This document shows, piece by piece, positions 1 through 9,796 of a stretch of 64,000 nucleotides of DNA. The notes beneath the pieces were generated by a model. It searched no databases, was not told where the DNA came from, and was given only the letters and a program-made list of their open reading frames with translations. Source of the DNA: Alphaproteobacteria bacterium (GTDB lineage: Bacteria > Pseudomonadota > Alphaproteobacteria > Bin65); contig JAJEGH010000001.1 in NCBI GenBank assembly GCA_022819985.1, positions 22,973 to 86,972 on the forward strand, written 5' to 3'. The translations under genes and the position numbers were made by a program. Position 1 is the stretch's first letter, and the number at the start of each line of letters is the position of its first letter.

Positions 1-122
1 TGAAAGGAGTCGATGGCTTCCGGCTCAGGGTCGGCGATCGGCGGGTGTTGTACACCCTGGATATCGAGGCCCGTTCCATGACGGTCGCCGCGGTTTTGCC
101 ACGGGGAGACGCATACCGATGA
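1..122 (+). CDS. RelE/ParE-family toxin, C-terminal fragment (runs off window)
   Basis: The open frame enters from the left edge (first full codon at base 3) and stops at 120-122. The visible C-terminal residues include GFRLRVGDRRVLYTLD and end VLPRGDAYR. This is the last two beta strands and terminal Arg-rich tail typical of RelE/ParE ribosome-dependent mRNA interferases (established family knowledge). The stop codon overlaps the ATG of the next gene as ATGA. Tight coupling to an HTH antitoxin supports a toxin-antitoxin pair. The N-terminal half is outside the window, so intactness cannot be judged. Confidence 0.75.
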   Translation, partial: KGVDGFRLRVGDRRVLYTLDIEARSMTVAAVLPRGDAYR

Positions 123-484
123 CAACAGCCCAATTCGTCGAGCTGGCCGGCGAGCAATACGCCATCGTGCCCCGCGCCGAGTATGACCTGTTGCGCAGCG
201 CCGCCGACGAGGACGCCCTGGACGCCGCCATCCTCCGGCGGGCCCTCGAAGACCCCGGCGAGGAGGTCGTGCCCTTCGAGCTTGCCGAGCGCATCGCCGA
301 TGGCGCGCATCCCGTTCGCGTGTGGCGCGACTATCGCGGGATGAAGGCCGGAGACCTGGCCGCCGCCGCCGGCGTCGCCGCCTCCTATCTCTCGGATATC
401 GAAAACGGGAAAAAGCCGGGATCGGTCAAGGCGCTGAAACGCATTGCAGGCGCGCTCGGCCTGACGGTGGACGACCTGATTTAG
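119..484 (+). CDS. XRE-family HTH antitoxin of the RelE-type module
   Basis: This 121-residue protein is the likely antitoxin and autorepressor for the upstream RelE-like toxin. Residues 1-60 are an acidic region that probably wraps the toxin. Residues 65-121 form a Cro/C1-type helix-turn-helix, with the recognition-helix region reading SYLSDIENGKKPGS, a hallmark of XRE antitoxins. The ATG overlaps the toxin stop (ATGA), so the order is toxin first, antitoxin second, as in HigBA-like operons. No other partner is nearby. The family call is secure; DNA target and toxin neutralisation are inferred from context. Confidence 0.85.
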   Translation: MTTAQFVELAGEQYAIVPRAEYDLLRSAADEDALDAAILRRALEDPGEEVVPFELAERIADGAHPVRVWRDYRGMKAGDLAAAAGVAASYLSDIENGKKPGSVKALKRIAGALGLTVDDLI

Positions 485-683
485 GCCTGTCCCTGCAGGC
501 GCCGGGAGAATGCGCCGCCCGGAACCGACACGAACCGAAAACACTGTTACCCATGTAGCCGGTTGCTCAGGCGCCGCGCCGTTCGCCGCGATCATGTCGG
601 CCGTCCTGCTCCCGGTTATCTTTTTCCCGCGGCTCAGCCTTGCGCTACTCTGACTCCGCCCGCCGTTCCGGAGGAACCGCCCG

Positions 684-1460
684 ATGACACGCAGAATTAT
701 CGACATCTCCATGCCGCTGGAGAACGACGTGATCTCCGACCCGCAGCCCTACAGCCCGAAGATCACCTATTTCGACCACCATCAGTCCTACGAGCAGATG
801 GCGCCCTTCTTTCCCGGCCTGAAGAAGGAAGACCTGCCCGATGGCGAGGCCTGGGCCGTGGAGATGGTCCAGCTCATCACCCATAACGGGACGCATCTCG
901 ATGCGCCCTATCACTTCGCCTCGACCATGAACAAGGGCGAGCGGGCGATCACCATCGACGAGGTGCCGCTCGACTGGTGCATGCAGCCCGGCGTCAAGCT
1001 GGACTTCCGCCATTTCGACGACGGCTATGTCGTGACCGCGGACGATGTCGCCGCCGAACTTGAGCGCATCGGCCACGAAATCCGGCCGCTCGATATCGTG
1101 ATGGTCAACACGCGCGCCGGTTCGGCCTACGGCCAGGACGACTATGTCGATGCCGGTTGCGGCATGGGCTATGACGCCACCATGTATCTGCTGGAGCGCG
1201 GCGTGCGGCTGACCGGGACCGACGCCTGGAGCTGGGACGCGCCCTTCTCCTACACGGCCGAGCGCTATGCCGAGAGCCGGGACGCCTCGATCATCTGGGA
1301 AGGGCACAAGGCCGGGCGCGACATCGGCTATTGCCACCTGGAGAAGCTGCACAATCTGGAAGCGCTGCCGGGCGACGGCTTCACCGTGTGCTGCTTCCCG
1401 GTGAAGATTCGCGGCGCCTCGGCCGGCTGGACCCGGGCGGTCGCGGTATTCGACGGCTGA
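684..1460 (+). CDS. Cyclase-family metal-dependent hydrolase (kynurenine formamidase-like)
   Basis: This 258-residue protein belongs to the cyclase/KynB superfamily (PF04199). The metal-binding motif HNGTHLDAPYH lies at residues 67-77, giving His67, His71, Asp73 and His77. A C-terminal E-G-H and an FPVKIRGASAG segment match the family. Members hydrolyse N-formylkynurenine, isatin or related amides, or act in polyketide cyclisation. Nothing here fixes the substrate, and no kynurenine genes are adjacent. The start is supported by GGAGG nine bases upstream of the ATG. The gene stands alone between TA remnants and ends two bases before the duplicated pckA tail. Confidence 0.85.
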   Translation: MTRRIIDISMPLENDVISDPQPYSPKITYFDHHQSYEQMAPFFPGLKKEDLPDGEAWAVEMVQLITHNGTHLDAPYHFASTMNKGERAITIDEVPLDWCMQPGVKLDFRHFDDGYVVTADDVAAELERIGHEIRPLDIVMVNTRAGSAYGQDDYVDAGCGMGYDATMYLLERGVRLTGTDAWSWDAPFSYTAERYAESRDASIIWEGHKAGRDIGYCHLEKLHNLEALPGDGFTVCCFPVKIRGASAGWTRAVAVFDG

Positions 1461-1461
1461 G

Positions 1462-1560
1462 GCGCTACGCCGCCGCGCGGATCGCCGCCTTTTTCACCGC
1501 CTCGCCGACGAAGGGCTCGAAGCGGGTGAAATTGTGTTCGACGCGGCGGGCGACCCGCGG
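1462..1560 (+). repeat. Duplicated pckA 3' end (copy A, degenerate)
   Basis: This ~99-bp stretch matches the last ~100 bp of pckA (2034-2134) in the same orientation, with about eight substitutions and one small indel. Read on the minus strand it still encodes the PEP carboxykinase C-terminus (HNFTRFEPFVG near its middle, RAAA at the end) and its TAG stop at 1465-1467. Several differences are synonymous or conservative (D to E, F to V). That suggests it came from a related but diverged pckA rather than a very recent copy. It directly abuts the HicA-like remnant. Confidence 0.9.
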
Positions 1561-1650
1561 GTGAACATCCAGAACGGCAAGGGCAAGGCAAAGCCCTATC
1601 GGGTCCGCCAGGTCATCAGGGCCATCGAGAAATTGCGGGATATGCCATGA
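1561..1650 (+). pseudogene. HicA-like toxin remnant (C-terminus only)
   Basis: About 29 codons, from GTG 1561 to the stop at 1648-1650, read VNIQNGKGKAKPYRVRQVIR and continue to KLRDMP. The KPYRVRQ stretch resembles the C-terminal strand/helix of HicA-like toxins that pair with HicB proteins carrying a C-terminal ribbon-helix-helix. No N-terminal toxin domain is present: the frame runs upstream only into the antisense of the duplicated pckA tail. The stop overlaps the hicB ATG as ATGA, the normal hicA-hicB junction. The family assignment rests mostly on position and is moderate. Confidence 0.5.
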
Positions 1651-1976
1651 ACGACCGCTACACCTACCGGATCACCTGGTCCACCGAAGACGGCGAGCAT
1701 GTCGGCCTGTGCGCCGAGTTCCCGTCGCTGAGCTGGCTGGCCGCCACCCCGGAAAAGGCGCTCGCCGGAATCAGGCGCACGGTGCGCGATAGCGTGGCGG
1801 ACATGAAGGAGACCGGAGAGGAGCCGCCGAGACCTCTGGCCGACAGGGCCTATAGCGGGAAATTCCTGGTCCGGCTGCCGCCGGAAACGCACCGGGCGCT
1901 CGCCATCCGCGCTGCCGAGGAGGGGGTGAGCCTGAACCGCCTCGTCAGCGCCCGGCTCGCCGGCGACCCGGGATAA
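1647..1976 (+). CDS. hicB: HicB-family antitoxin with C-terminal ribbon-helix-helix domain
   Basis: This 109-residue protein has an N-terminal HicB fold, with YTYRITWSTEDGEHVGLCAEF at residues 5-25 split around the strand pair and the FPSLSWLAATPEKAL helix. The C-terminal RHH segment (LVRLPPETHRALAIRAAEEG, about residues 75-94) binds DNA in this family. HicB neutralises HicA, a dsRBD-fold mRNA interferase. The toxin frame upstream is only a fragment, so this antitoxin appears orphaned; it may persist as a regulator or by protecting against related toxins elsewhere. The gene lies between two copies of the pckA 3' end. Confidence 0.8.
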   Translation: MNDRYTYRITWSTEDGEHVGLCAEFPSLSWLAATPEKALAGIRRTVRDSVADMKETGEEPPRPLADRAYSGKFLVRLPPETHRALAIRAAEEGVSLNRLVSARLAGDPG

Positions 1977-2036
1977 ACCGGTCGTCGCCGAACTTCCGGC
2001 AATTCTGGGTATTTGATTCGGTGGAAGCCCGGCGCG

Positions 2037-3647
<1,611 letters not shown>

Positions 3648-3856
3648 CTTCAATCCTCCGCCAACAGCCGATCTTGTGAGTGCCGGGCTCGTAGCGGCGC
3701 CGTTGCACAGCGCCCGAAGCGGCCGTCGCCGACGCAGATTCCTGCGCATTTCGCCCCAGCCTGAGCGGAAAACTGCCAGCCCCGACAGCGCATTGCAACG
3801 CCTGTTTGCGCTCTCCGGGCCTTGCGGCAAAAGGAACGCTCCGGGCGGAGCGCCCG

Positions 3857-4594
3857 TCAGGAAGGAGGCCGGCCGGCGCGCGCCTTGCGGACCAGGGCGA
3901 CCAGCGACTTCCGCGCGCCCTCCGGGGTCAGGACCGGCGCCTCGAAGGCCAGCCGCGCGATCTCGCCGCCGTTGCGCAGGTCGATGCCCCAGGGGTCGAT
4001 CCCGGTCATGCGCCACGGTCCGTCCGTGCGGCCGAGCAGCCCGGTCGCGTAGGCCGCGACAGCGTCCCCGTGGTCTTCGTTCATGTGGGCGACGATCTCG
4101 CCCTCGGCATCGCGCAGCGGTTCCGCTTCCGCCAGACCCGGCGGCCAGTCCGCCCCGCCGAATGAGGAAATGCGGCCGAATCCGCCCACCAGATGCACGG
4201 CGGTCACCGCCATGCGAAAGAAATCGAAATCGCCGAAATCGGCATAGCCGGCCGCTTCCGGATGGCGCGCCAGGAAGCGGGCCCGGTCCGCCGGGTCGGC
4301 GGATACGGCGAGCCGGCCCCGGACGGTGACCCGGTCGCCGGCGAGCGGATCGGACGGCGCCGCAACGCCGCGCCCCTCGCCGGTCATCAGAAGGGCGGCG
4401 GCGGGGTCCGCGGCCAGGTTCCGGCGGTGCTGGGCCAGCCCGGACAGCAGCAGAAGCGGCGACAGATCCCGGTCCAGCGCCACGGTCACGAAGGACGCGT
4501 GCGGCGGGCCGCCGTCCGGATCGAGCGTCGCCAGGCTGGCGACGGCGCTGGCGCGCGCCAGTTCCCGGGCGAAGTCGAGGTCGCCGGCGCTCAT
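3857..4594 (-). CDS. HugZ-like haem/flavin split-barrel protein (PNPOx fold plus DUF2470)
   Basis: This 245-residue protein has an N-terminal pyridoxamine-phosphate-oxidase-like split barrel: ASLATLDPDGGPPHASFVTV, and a DPAAALLMTG segment near residue 64. The C-terminal DUF2470 domain is marked by IVAHMNEDHGDAV at about residues 169-181. This architecture is that of HugZ/HutZ haem-degrading or haem-binding proteins, in which the histidine of the HMNEDH motif contacts haem. Activity cannot be told from sequence, since some homologues only store haem or bind flavin. Its ATG overlaps the stop of the upstream PCuAC-like gene, so the two are probably one transcript. Confidence 0.85.
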   Translation of the reverse strand: MSAGDLDFARELARASAVASLATLDPDGGPPHASFVTVALDRDLSPLLLLSGLAQHRRNLAADPAAALLMTGEGRGVAAPSDPLAGDRVTVRGRLAVSADPADRARFLARHPEAAGYADFGDFDFFRMAVTAVHLVGGFGRISSFGGADWPPGLAEAEPLRDAEGEIVAHMNEDHGDAVAAYATGLLGRTDGPWRMTGIDPWGIDLRNGGEIARLAFEAPVLTPEGARKSLVALVRKARAGRPPS

Positions 4595-5226
4595 TGGCTG
4601 CCGGCCGGCCGGGCCGGTTCGGCGCCGGGCGCGCCCTTAGGTTCGGGCGGTTCGGGCGGCGTTGTCTGCGGCATCGCTTTCTCGATGATCGCGGCGGCTT
4701 CGTTCGGCGACAGAACGCGCGCCTCGACGGTGATTGCGCCGGCCCGCTCGAAGGTAAGCGTGATCCGCACCTTCTCGCCGACGCTCAGGATATCGCGCAG
4801 GCCGACCAGCCTGAGATACAGCGCCGCCGCATCCAATACGGTTTCCTTTCCCGCCGGCACGGGAACGGCGTCGACCCGGCCGGTCTTCCAGGCATCGCCG
4901 CCGGGCAGCGGGCCGCGCAGTTCGACCCGCTTCGCAAACGGCGTCGAGGCATCGATCAGCGCGTCTGCGGCCGTTCCGGCGTTGCCGATCCTGAGATAGG
5001 CCGCACCGTCGCGGTTGGTCGACTGGTGGGCCCAGACATCGCCGACCGTCAGGTCGCCCAGCCGGTAGCCCGCCGGTTTCGGGGTTTCTTCCGGCGTCTC
5101 CGGCGTTTCCTGCGTCGTTGCGGCCGGTTGCGCCTGGGCCGGCGGCACAACGGTCAGCCCCGACAGGTCCGCCGCGAGGACGCCCGCCCCGACCGCGACG
5201 GCAAAGAGCGCGACCGGCCGGATCAT
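4591..5226 (-). CDS. PCuAC-like periplasmic protein lacking the usual copper ligands
   Basis: This 211-residue exported protein is related to copper chaperone PCuAC (PF04314). A signal peptide covers residues 1-33 (hydrophobic core ALFAVAVGAGVLAADL, cleavage after AQA). The barrel follows, with VGDVWAHQSTNRDGAAYLRI, then a VELRGPL strand and the YLRLVGLRDIL strand. In true PCuAC these strands carry H(M)x10M and HxM ligands. Here the equivalent positions read ELRG and YLRLV, so most ligands are absent and copper transfer is doubtful. A Pro/Glu/Thr-rich linker follows the signal peptide and a Pro-rich tail ends the protein. I chose ATG 5226 because it starts the signal peptide. It is translationally coupled to the HugZ-like gene. 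Confidence 0.8.
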   Translation of the reverse strand: MIRPVALFAVAVGAGVLAADLSGLTVVPPAQAQPAATTQETPETPEETPKPAGYRLGDLTVGDVWAHQSTNRDGAAYLRIGNAGTAADALIDASTPFAKRVELRGPLPGGDAWKTGRVDAVPVPAGKETVLDAAALYLRLVGLRDILSVGEKVRITLTFERAGAITVEARVLSPNEAAAIIEKAMPQTTPPEPPEPKGAPGAEPARPAGSQ

Positions 5227-5531
5227 GGCAACGACACCCGCTGCGCGTCGGGACAACAATACGTCTGTTTCCTGGGCGCCTGTTTCCTGGGAAAGGTCCG
5301 GCATTCGTCGACTCCGGCCGCTCTCGGCCAAACCCCCGCCCGGAGAGGATTCACCGGCCGGTCCGGGAACGATAGGGTAAACCAAACTGCAATTGCCCAC
5401 CGCCGCAAAATCGCCCGACTTGGGCATATACTCGATCGATACCGTTATCGCGACGAACTGCGGTGGCGGCCGGAGATCGCCCGGAACCCCGTCCGGTGCG
5501 GGTCGAAACGGATGAGCCGAGCGGAAAGCCG
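5227..5531. other. Divergent intergenic region between the PCuAC-like gene and chvI
   Basis: This ~305-bp region separates divergent genes and should hold promoters for both. A TATACT hexamer at 5427-5432 faces chvI, but I see no TTGACA-like box at proper spacing. The long N-terminal open extensions on either strand look like GC-driven open frame rather than coding sequence. Confidence 0.4.
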
Positions 5532-6224
5532 ATGAAACACACGATCGCCCTGGTCGACGACGACCGCAACATCCTGACCTCGGTGTCGATCGCGCTGGAG
5601 GCGGAAGGTTTCGAGGTCCGGTCCTACAAGGACGGCGCCGAGGCCTTTGCCGGGATTGCCGCCCGGCCGCCCGACCTCGCCATTCTCGACATCAAGATGC
5701 CGCGCATGGACGGCATGGAACTGCTCAACCGCATCCGCGGCAAATCCCGCCTTCCGGTGATTTTCCTGACCTCGAAAGACGACGAGATCGACGAGGTGCT
5801 CGGCCTGCGCATGGGCGCGGACGACTATATCACCAAGCCCTTTTCCCAGCGCCTGTTGATCGAGCGCATCCGCTCCGTCCTGCGCCGCGCCGAAGCCGGG
5901 ACGGCCGGGCCGGCGGCGGAGACGGTCATCGCCCGCGGCGCCCTAGTCATGGACCCGGACCGCCACCGCTGCACCTGGCGCGACGAACCGGTCCAGCTGA
6001 CCGTAACGGAATTCCTGATCCTCCAGTCGCTCGCCCAGCGCCCCGGCCACGTCAAGAGCCGGGATCAGCTCATGGACGCCGCCTATGGCGAGAACGTGTA
6101 TGTCGACGACCGCACCATCGACAGCCACATCAAACGGCTGCGCAAGAAGTTCAAGTCCGTTGACGCCGGCTTCGACAAGATCGAAACCCTGTACGGAATC
6201 GGCTACCGTTACGCCGAGAACTGA
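5532..6224 (+). CDS. chvI: Response regulator ChvI (OmpR family)
   Basis: This 230-residue two-component regulator is the partner of the adjacent ChvG. The receiver domain is residues 1-120, with acidic pocket Asp9-Asp11, phospho-acceptor Asp53 (ILDIKMP) and the conserved Lys102 (ITKPFS). The C-terminal winged-helix domain starts near residue 130, with the [14 protein letters not shown] recognition segment. In alphaproteobacteria ChvI controls envelope stress, acid response, exopolysaccharide and, in several species, pckA. The start at 5532 gives the canonical [12 protein letters not shown]-terminus; the frame is open further upstream. It is followed by chvG after 149 bp. Confidence 0.95.
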   Translation: MKHTIALVDDDRNILTSVSIALEAEGFEVRSYKDGAEAFAGIAARPPDLAILDIKMPRMDGMELLNRIRGKSRLPVIFLTSKDDEIDEVLGLRMGADDYITKPFSQRLLIERIRSVLRRAEAGTAGPAAETVIARGALVMDPDRHRCTWRDEPVQLTVTEFLILQSLAQRPGHVKSRDQLMDAAYGENVYVDDRTIDSHIKRLRKKFKSVDAGFDKIETLYGIGYRYAEN

Positions 6225-6373
6225 CAGCGCCGCCCGCGCGGCCGGAGGGCCGGCCGCCACCGGACCGCGGGCGCAGTGAGCGGCGAGGCGGAGCGCACCG
6301 GATCGGAAAGCACCGGACCGGAAAGCTACGAACCGGGGAGCGCCGGTCGAGTCCCGCGCCGCGGCAGGATGCC

Positions 6374-8167
6374 ATGCCGGACGATGTTCGCCTGAAACCG
6401 ACACAGGGCGCCGGAATGCCCGCAACCGGGACCGGGCCCGCCGGGATGGAAGCTGCCGGGACCGGAACCGCCGGGGAGCCGGGCCGGCGGGCGCGCCGCA
6501 CCGCGCCGGTCGCGCCGGGCGGGCGGCGCTTTTCGCGGCTGACCCTGCGCATCCTCGCCATCGGCATCTTTCCGCTGGCCACCATTTTCGGCGGACTGAT
6601 GTATCTGGGCGTCTATGAGCGCAGCCTGGTCGACGGGCGCCTAGCGGCGCTCGATACCGAAGCCAGGATGATCGCCGGGGCGCTGGGCGAAACCGCCGTG
6701 CCGTCCGGCGATCCCGCCAGAACCGAGCTCGAGATCGAAACCGCCCGCAAGGTGCTGCGCCGCCTGGTGAAGCCGACGCAGGTGCGCGCCCGCCTGTTCG
6801 CGCGCAACGGCGCCCTGGTCGCCGACAGCCGGGCGCTGCTGCGTCCGGGCGGCGCCATCCGCCAGGAGACGCTGCCGCCGCCCGAGGGGTCGAGCCGCGT
6901 TCTGCGCCTTCTGCGCGAGAGCTACGACTGGTTCTTCTTCCTGCTCTCGCGCGGGCGCGACCGGGCCGACGTGTACCGGGAACAGCCATATGAGAGCGCG
7001 GCCGATTTCGGGGAGGCCCGGAAGGCCCTGGGCGGGGAAGGCGGCAGCGCGGTGCGGGTCTCGGAGCGCGGCCGGCTGATCCTTTCCGCCGCCATTCCGG
7101 TCCAGCGCTACAAGAATGTCTACGGCGCGCTGATGCTGTCGATCTCCAGCGCCGGCATCGACCGGTCGGTCCGGGAGGTCCGTCAGGATATCGTCCAGGT
7201 CTTCGGCGTCGTCTTCGTTCTGTCGCTGCTGCTTTCGCTCTATCTCGCCCGCGCCATTTCCCGGCCGATCGCCCGCCTGGCGGCGGCGGCGGAGCGGATG
7301 CGCCGGCTGCGCACCCGGTCGACGGCGATACCGGCGTTTCCCGACCGGCGGGACGAGATCGGCGACCTGGCGGCGGCGCTGGGCGAGCTGACGACGGAAT
7401 TGTTCGACCGCATGGACGCCATCGAACGCTTCGCCGCCGACGTGTCGCACGAATTGAAGAACCCGCTTTCGTCCCTGCGCAGCGCGGTCGAGACGGCGGC
7501 GCGGATCGACGATCCGGAGAAGCAGAAACAGCTGATGGCCGTTATCGAGCAGGATGTCGACCGGCTCGACCGACTGATCACCGACATCGCCAACGCCTCG
7601 CGGCTCGATGCCGAACTGGCCCGCCTCGAGCCGGGCCCGGTCGATCTGCGCCGGCTGCTGCAGACCCTGGCGGAGGTCCACCGGACGACCGCCCGGGACG
7701 GCGCGCCGGAGATCCGCCTCGAACTGCCGGAACGCGGCAGCCTGATCGCCCAGGCGGTCGAGGACCGTCTTGTCCAGGTGCTCCAGAACCTGATCGCCAA
7801 CGCCATGTCCTTCTCGCCGCCGCAAGGGGTCATCCTGATCGCCGCGGCGGCGGAGAAGGACAGCGTCACCGTTACCGTCGAGGACGAGGGGCCCGGCATC
7901 GCCCCCGGCAAGGAGGAGGAGATTTTCGAGCGCTTCTATTCCGAGCGGCCCGCCGGCGAAGCCTTCGGCCGGCATTCCGGCCTCGGCCTGAGCATCAGCC
8001 GGCAGATCGTCGAGGCGGCCGGCGGCACCCTGCGCGCCGGGAACATCCCGAGTAACGTCCCGGGATCCGACGGGCCGGTCCGCGGCGCGCGGTTTACGAT
8101 CGCGCTGCCGCGCATGTTCCGCAACGGGGCGCAGAGGCCCGGAGAAGGCGCCGGCGGAACCGTCTGA
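6374..8167 (+). CDS. chvG: Sensor histidine kinase ChvG
   Basis: This 597-residue inner-membrane kinase pairs with ChvI. Transmembrane helices are at about residues 58-80 and 272-294, enclosing a periplasmic sensor domain of about 190 residues. HAMP follows (about 294-348), then the H-box FAADVSHELKNPLSSLRS with phospho-His359. The ATPase domain carries an N box (NLIANAMSF), a G1 box (DEGPGIAPG) and a G2 box (GLGLSIS). In relatives the periplasmic domain is inhibited by ExoR. The first ~50 residues are a Gly/Thr/Ala/Pro-rich cytoplasmic tail of low complexity, so a later Met start is possible. The upstream gap contains a threefold imperfect repeat of ACCGGA-CGGAAAGC. Confidence 0.93.
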   Translation: MPDDVRLKPTQGAGMPATGTGPAGMEAAGTGTAGEPGRRARRTAPVAPGGRRFSRLTLRILAIGIFPLATIFGGLMYLGVYERSLVDGRLAALDTEARMIAGALGETAVPSGDPARTELEIETARKVLRRLVKPTQVRARLFARNGALVADSRALLRPGGAIRQETLPPPEGSSRVLRLLRESYDWFFFLLSRGRDRADVYREQPYESAADFGEARKALGGEGGSAVRVSERGRLILSAAIPVQRYKNVYGALMLSISSAGIDRSVREVRQDIVQVFGVVFVLSLLLSLYLARAISRPIARLAAAAERMRRLRTRSTAIPAFPDRRDEIGDLAAALGELTTELFDRMDAIERFAADVSHELKNPLSSLRSAVETAARIDDPEKQKQLMAVIEQDVDRLDRLITDIANASRLDAELARLEPGPVDLRRLLQTLAEVHRTTARDGAPEIRLELPERGSLIAQAVEDRLVQVLQNLIANAMSFSPPQGVILIAAAAEKDSVTVTVEDEGPGIAPGKEEEIFERFYSERPAGEAFGRHSGLGLSISRQIVEAAGGTLRAGNIPSNVPGSDGPVRGARFTIALPRMFRNGAQRPGEGAGGTV

Positions 8168-8174
8168 AGCGGCG

Positions 8175-9074
8175 CTACCGCCAGGGCAGCAGGCCCGGAT
8201 CGATGGCGACGGCGACGATGGCCGGCAGGGCGACAAAGGCCAGCAGCGTCGAGACGAACACGACCCCGGCGACCGCTTCCGGATTGCGTTCGTAATAGGA
8301 CGCCCAGAGGAAGTTGAACACCGCCGCCGGCATGGCGCACTGGATCAGCAGGACGCCGCGCGCCAGGTCGGGCAGGCCGAGCGCGGCGCCCAGGCCGAGC
8401 CCGATGCCGACGCCGATCAGAATCCGCACGACGGAATAAAACAGGCTCTTGCCGAGTCCCCCGGTGTGCAGGCTGGCCAGCGAGACGCCCATGGCGATCA
8501 GCATGAGCGGGATGGCGAAACCGCCGAGCAGCTCGAACGCGTTGGCCAGCGCCCGGGGCATCGGCCAGTCGAGGAAATTGAGCGCCAGCGCCAGCCCGGT
8601 CGCCCAGATGACCGGAGAGGCAACCGCCGTCCTGAGGGAAAACCGGCCGGAGACGATGAACTGGCCGACCGTGAACTGGCCGACGGCGCCGACCGCGAAA
8701 TAGGCGATGGCGAGGGCCAGGCCGGGATCGCCGAAGGCGAACAGGCAGAGCGGCAGGCCGAGATTGCCGGCATTGGCGAACCCGAGCGGCGGACCGTAGG
8801 TGCGGAAATCGTCCCCGGCAAGGCGGGTGATCCCATAGGCGATGACGAAGAATACGAAGATCGAAAGCACCGCCGCGCCGGCCATCGACCAGAACGCGCC
8901 GGCCTCCAGGCGCAGGCCGGTCAGCGTCGCCACGATCAGGCAGGGCGTGCCGATATTGGTCACCAGCCGGGTGACCATCTTTGTATCGAACGGCCGGCCG
9001 GAGCGCGCCCAGCCGTAGCCGAGCCCCGCACAGATCAGCACCGGCAGGATGACTTCGATCAGGCGCAGCAGCAT
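8175..9074 (-). CDS. AEC-family (auxin efflux carrier-like) transporter
   Basis: This 299-residue integral membrane protein has about ten hydrophobic segments in two five-helix halves. The N-terminal VILPVLICAGLGYGWARSG and the FANAGNLGLPLCLFAFGD segment carry the Asn-Gly-Leu-Pro signature of the AEC/YfdV/MleP family. Bacterial members move dicarboxylates such as malate, or other organic acids; the substrate here is unknown. It is encoded opposite to chvG and hprK and sits between them, ending seven bases after chvG, so it interrupts the usual chvG-hprK adjacency. Confidence 0.88.
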   Translation of the reverse strand: MLLRLIEVILPVLICAGLGYGWARSGRPFDTKMVTRLVTNIGTPCLIVATLTGLRLEAGAFWSMAGAAVLSIFVFFVIAYGITRLAGDDFRTYGPPLGFANAGNLGLPLCLFAFGDPGLALAIAYFAVGAVGQFTVGQFIVSGRFSLRTAVASPVIWATGLALALNFLDWPMPRALANAFELLGGFAIPLMLIAMGVSLASLHTGGLGKSLFYSVVRILIGVGIGLGLGAALGLPDLARGVLLIQCAMPAAVFNFLWASYYERNPEAVAGVVFVSTLLAFVALPAIVAVAIDPGLLPWR

Positions 9075-9218
9075 GGCAGCCTGTTACGCGAGGACGGCAG
9101 GCCGGTAAAGGGCGGCAACCTGCCCCTTTGCGGCCCGGGGCCCGCCATGCCAGCGTTTCCGGCACGAGGAACCGCTCAGGATCCGAGAGCATTCGAAGAC
9201 ATCCGAAGGTATCCCGAC

Positions 9219-9725
9219 ATGGCGTTGCGCCGGCCCGCCCGAACCCGTCCCGAATCCGCTGCCGCCCCCGGCGGCGCCCGCCGCGCGGCGCAGGAAGTCT
9301 CGCTGCACGCCACCTGTGTCGCCGTCGACGGCCAGGGCGTCGTGCTGACCGGCGAAAGCGGCGCCGGCAAGTCCGCGCTGGGAATTCAGCTCATCGACGG
9401 CGGCGCCATGCTGGTGTCGGACGACCTCACGACGCTGTTCCGCGAAGGGCCGCGGCTGATCGCGCGGGCGCCGCTGCACGGCGCCGGGCTGATCGAGGCA
9501 CACGGCAACGGCATGATGCGGCTCGCCTTCGTCGACCAGGCGCCGGTCGCCTTCTTCGTCGAGGTCGGCCCGCCGGCCGGCGAGCGGCTGCCGGAGCCGG
9601 CCTACCGGACGGAACTCGGCGTTTCGGCGCCGCTGCTGCGGGCCGATCCGCGCAATCCGGCCTCGGCCGCGCTGATCCGGCTTGCTGTCGTCCACGGCCC
9701 GCCGCATATTCCCGACGGCATCTAG
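9219..9725 (+). CDS. hprK: HPr kinase/phosphorylase, short alphaproteobacterial form
   Basis: HprK phosphorylates HPr on Ser46. This protein is 168 residues, only the C-terminal kinase domain of the ~310-residue Firmicutes enzyme, as is usual in alphaproteobacteria. The Walker A motif is GESGAGKS at residues 45-52, followed by LVSDD near residue 66 and the GLIEAHGNG region in place of the HPrK signature. I chose ATG 9219 because an AAGGT lies upstream; ATG 9147 in the same frame would add 24 residues. rapZ follows after 71 bp, and the target HPr is encoded 2.1 kb downstream with a matching Ser46. Confidence 0.93.
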   Translation: MALRRPARTRPESAAAPGGARRAAQEVSLHATCVAVDGQGVVLTGESGAGKSALGIQLIDGGAMLVSDDLTTLFREGPRLIARAPLHGAGLIEAHGNGMMRLAFVDQAPVAFFVEVGPPAGERLPEPAYRTELGVSAPLLRADPRNPASAALIRLAVVHGPPHIPDGI

Positions 9726-9796
9726 CCCGCCACCGCCCGCGGAACTGCCGGGCCGGCGCGACAGGGAAGGACCGGCCAGGTGCAGCGCTTCGGTCC

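Noticed and set aside
3648..4016. N-terminal extension of pckA by 123 codons
   Set aside because: The extension is Arg-rich, overlaps the HugZ-like gene, and a well-placed Shine-Dalgarno directs initiation at GTG 3647, giving the family-standard length.
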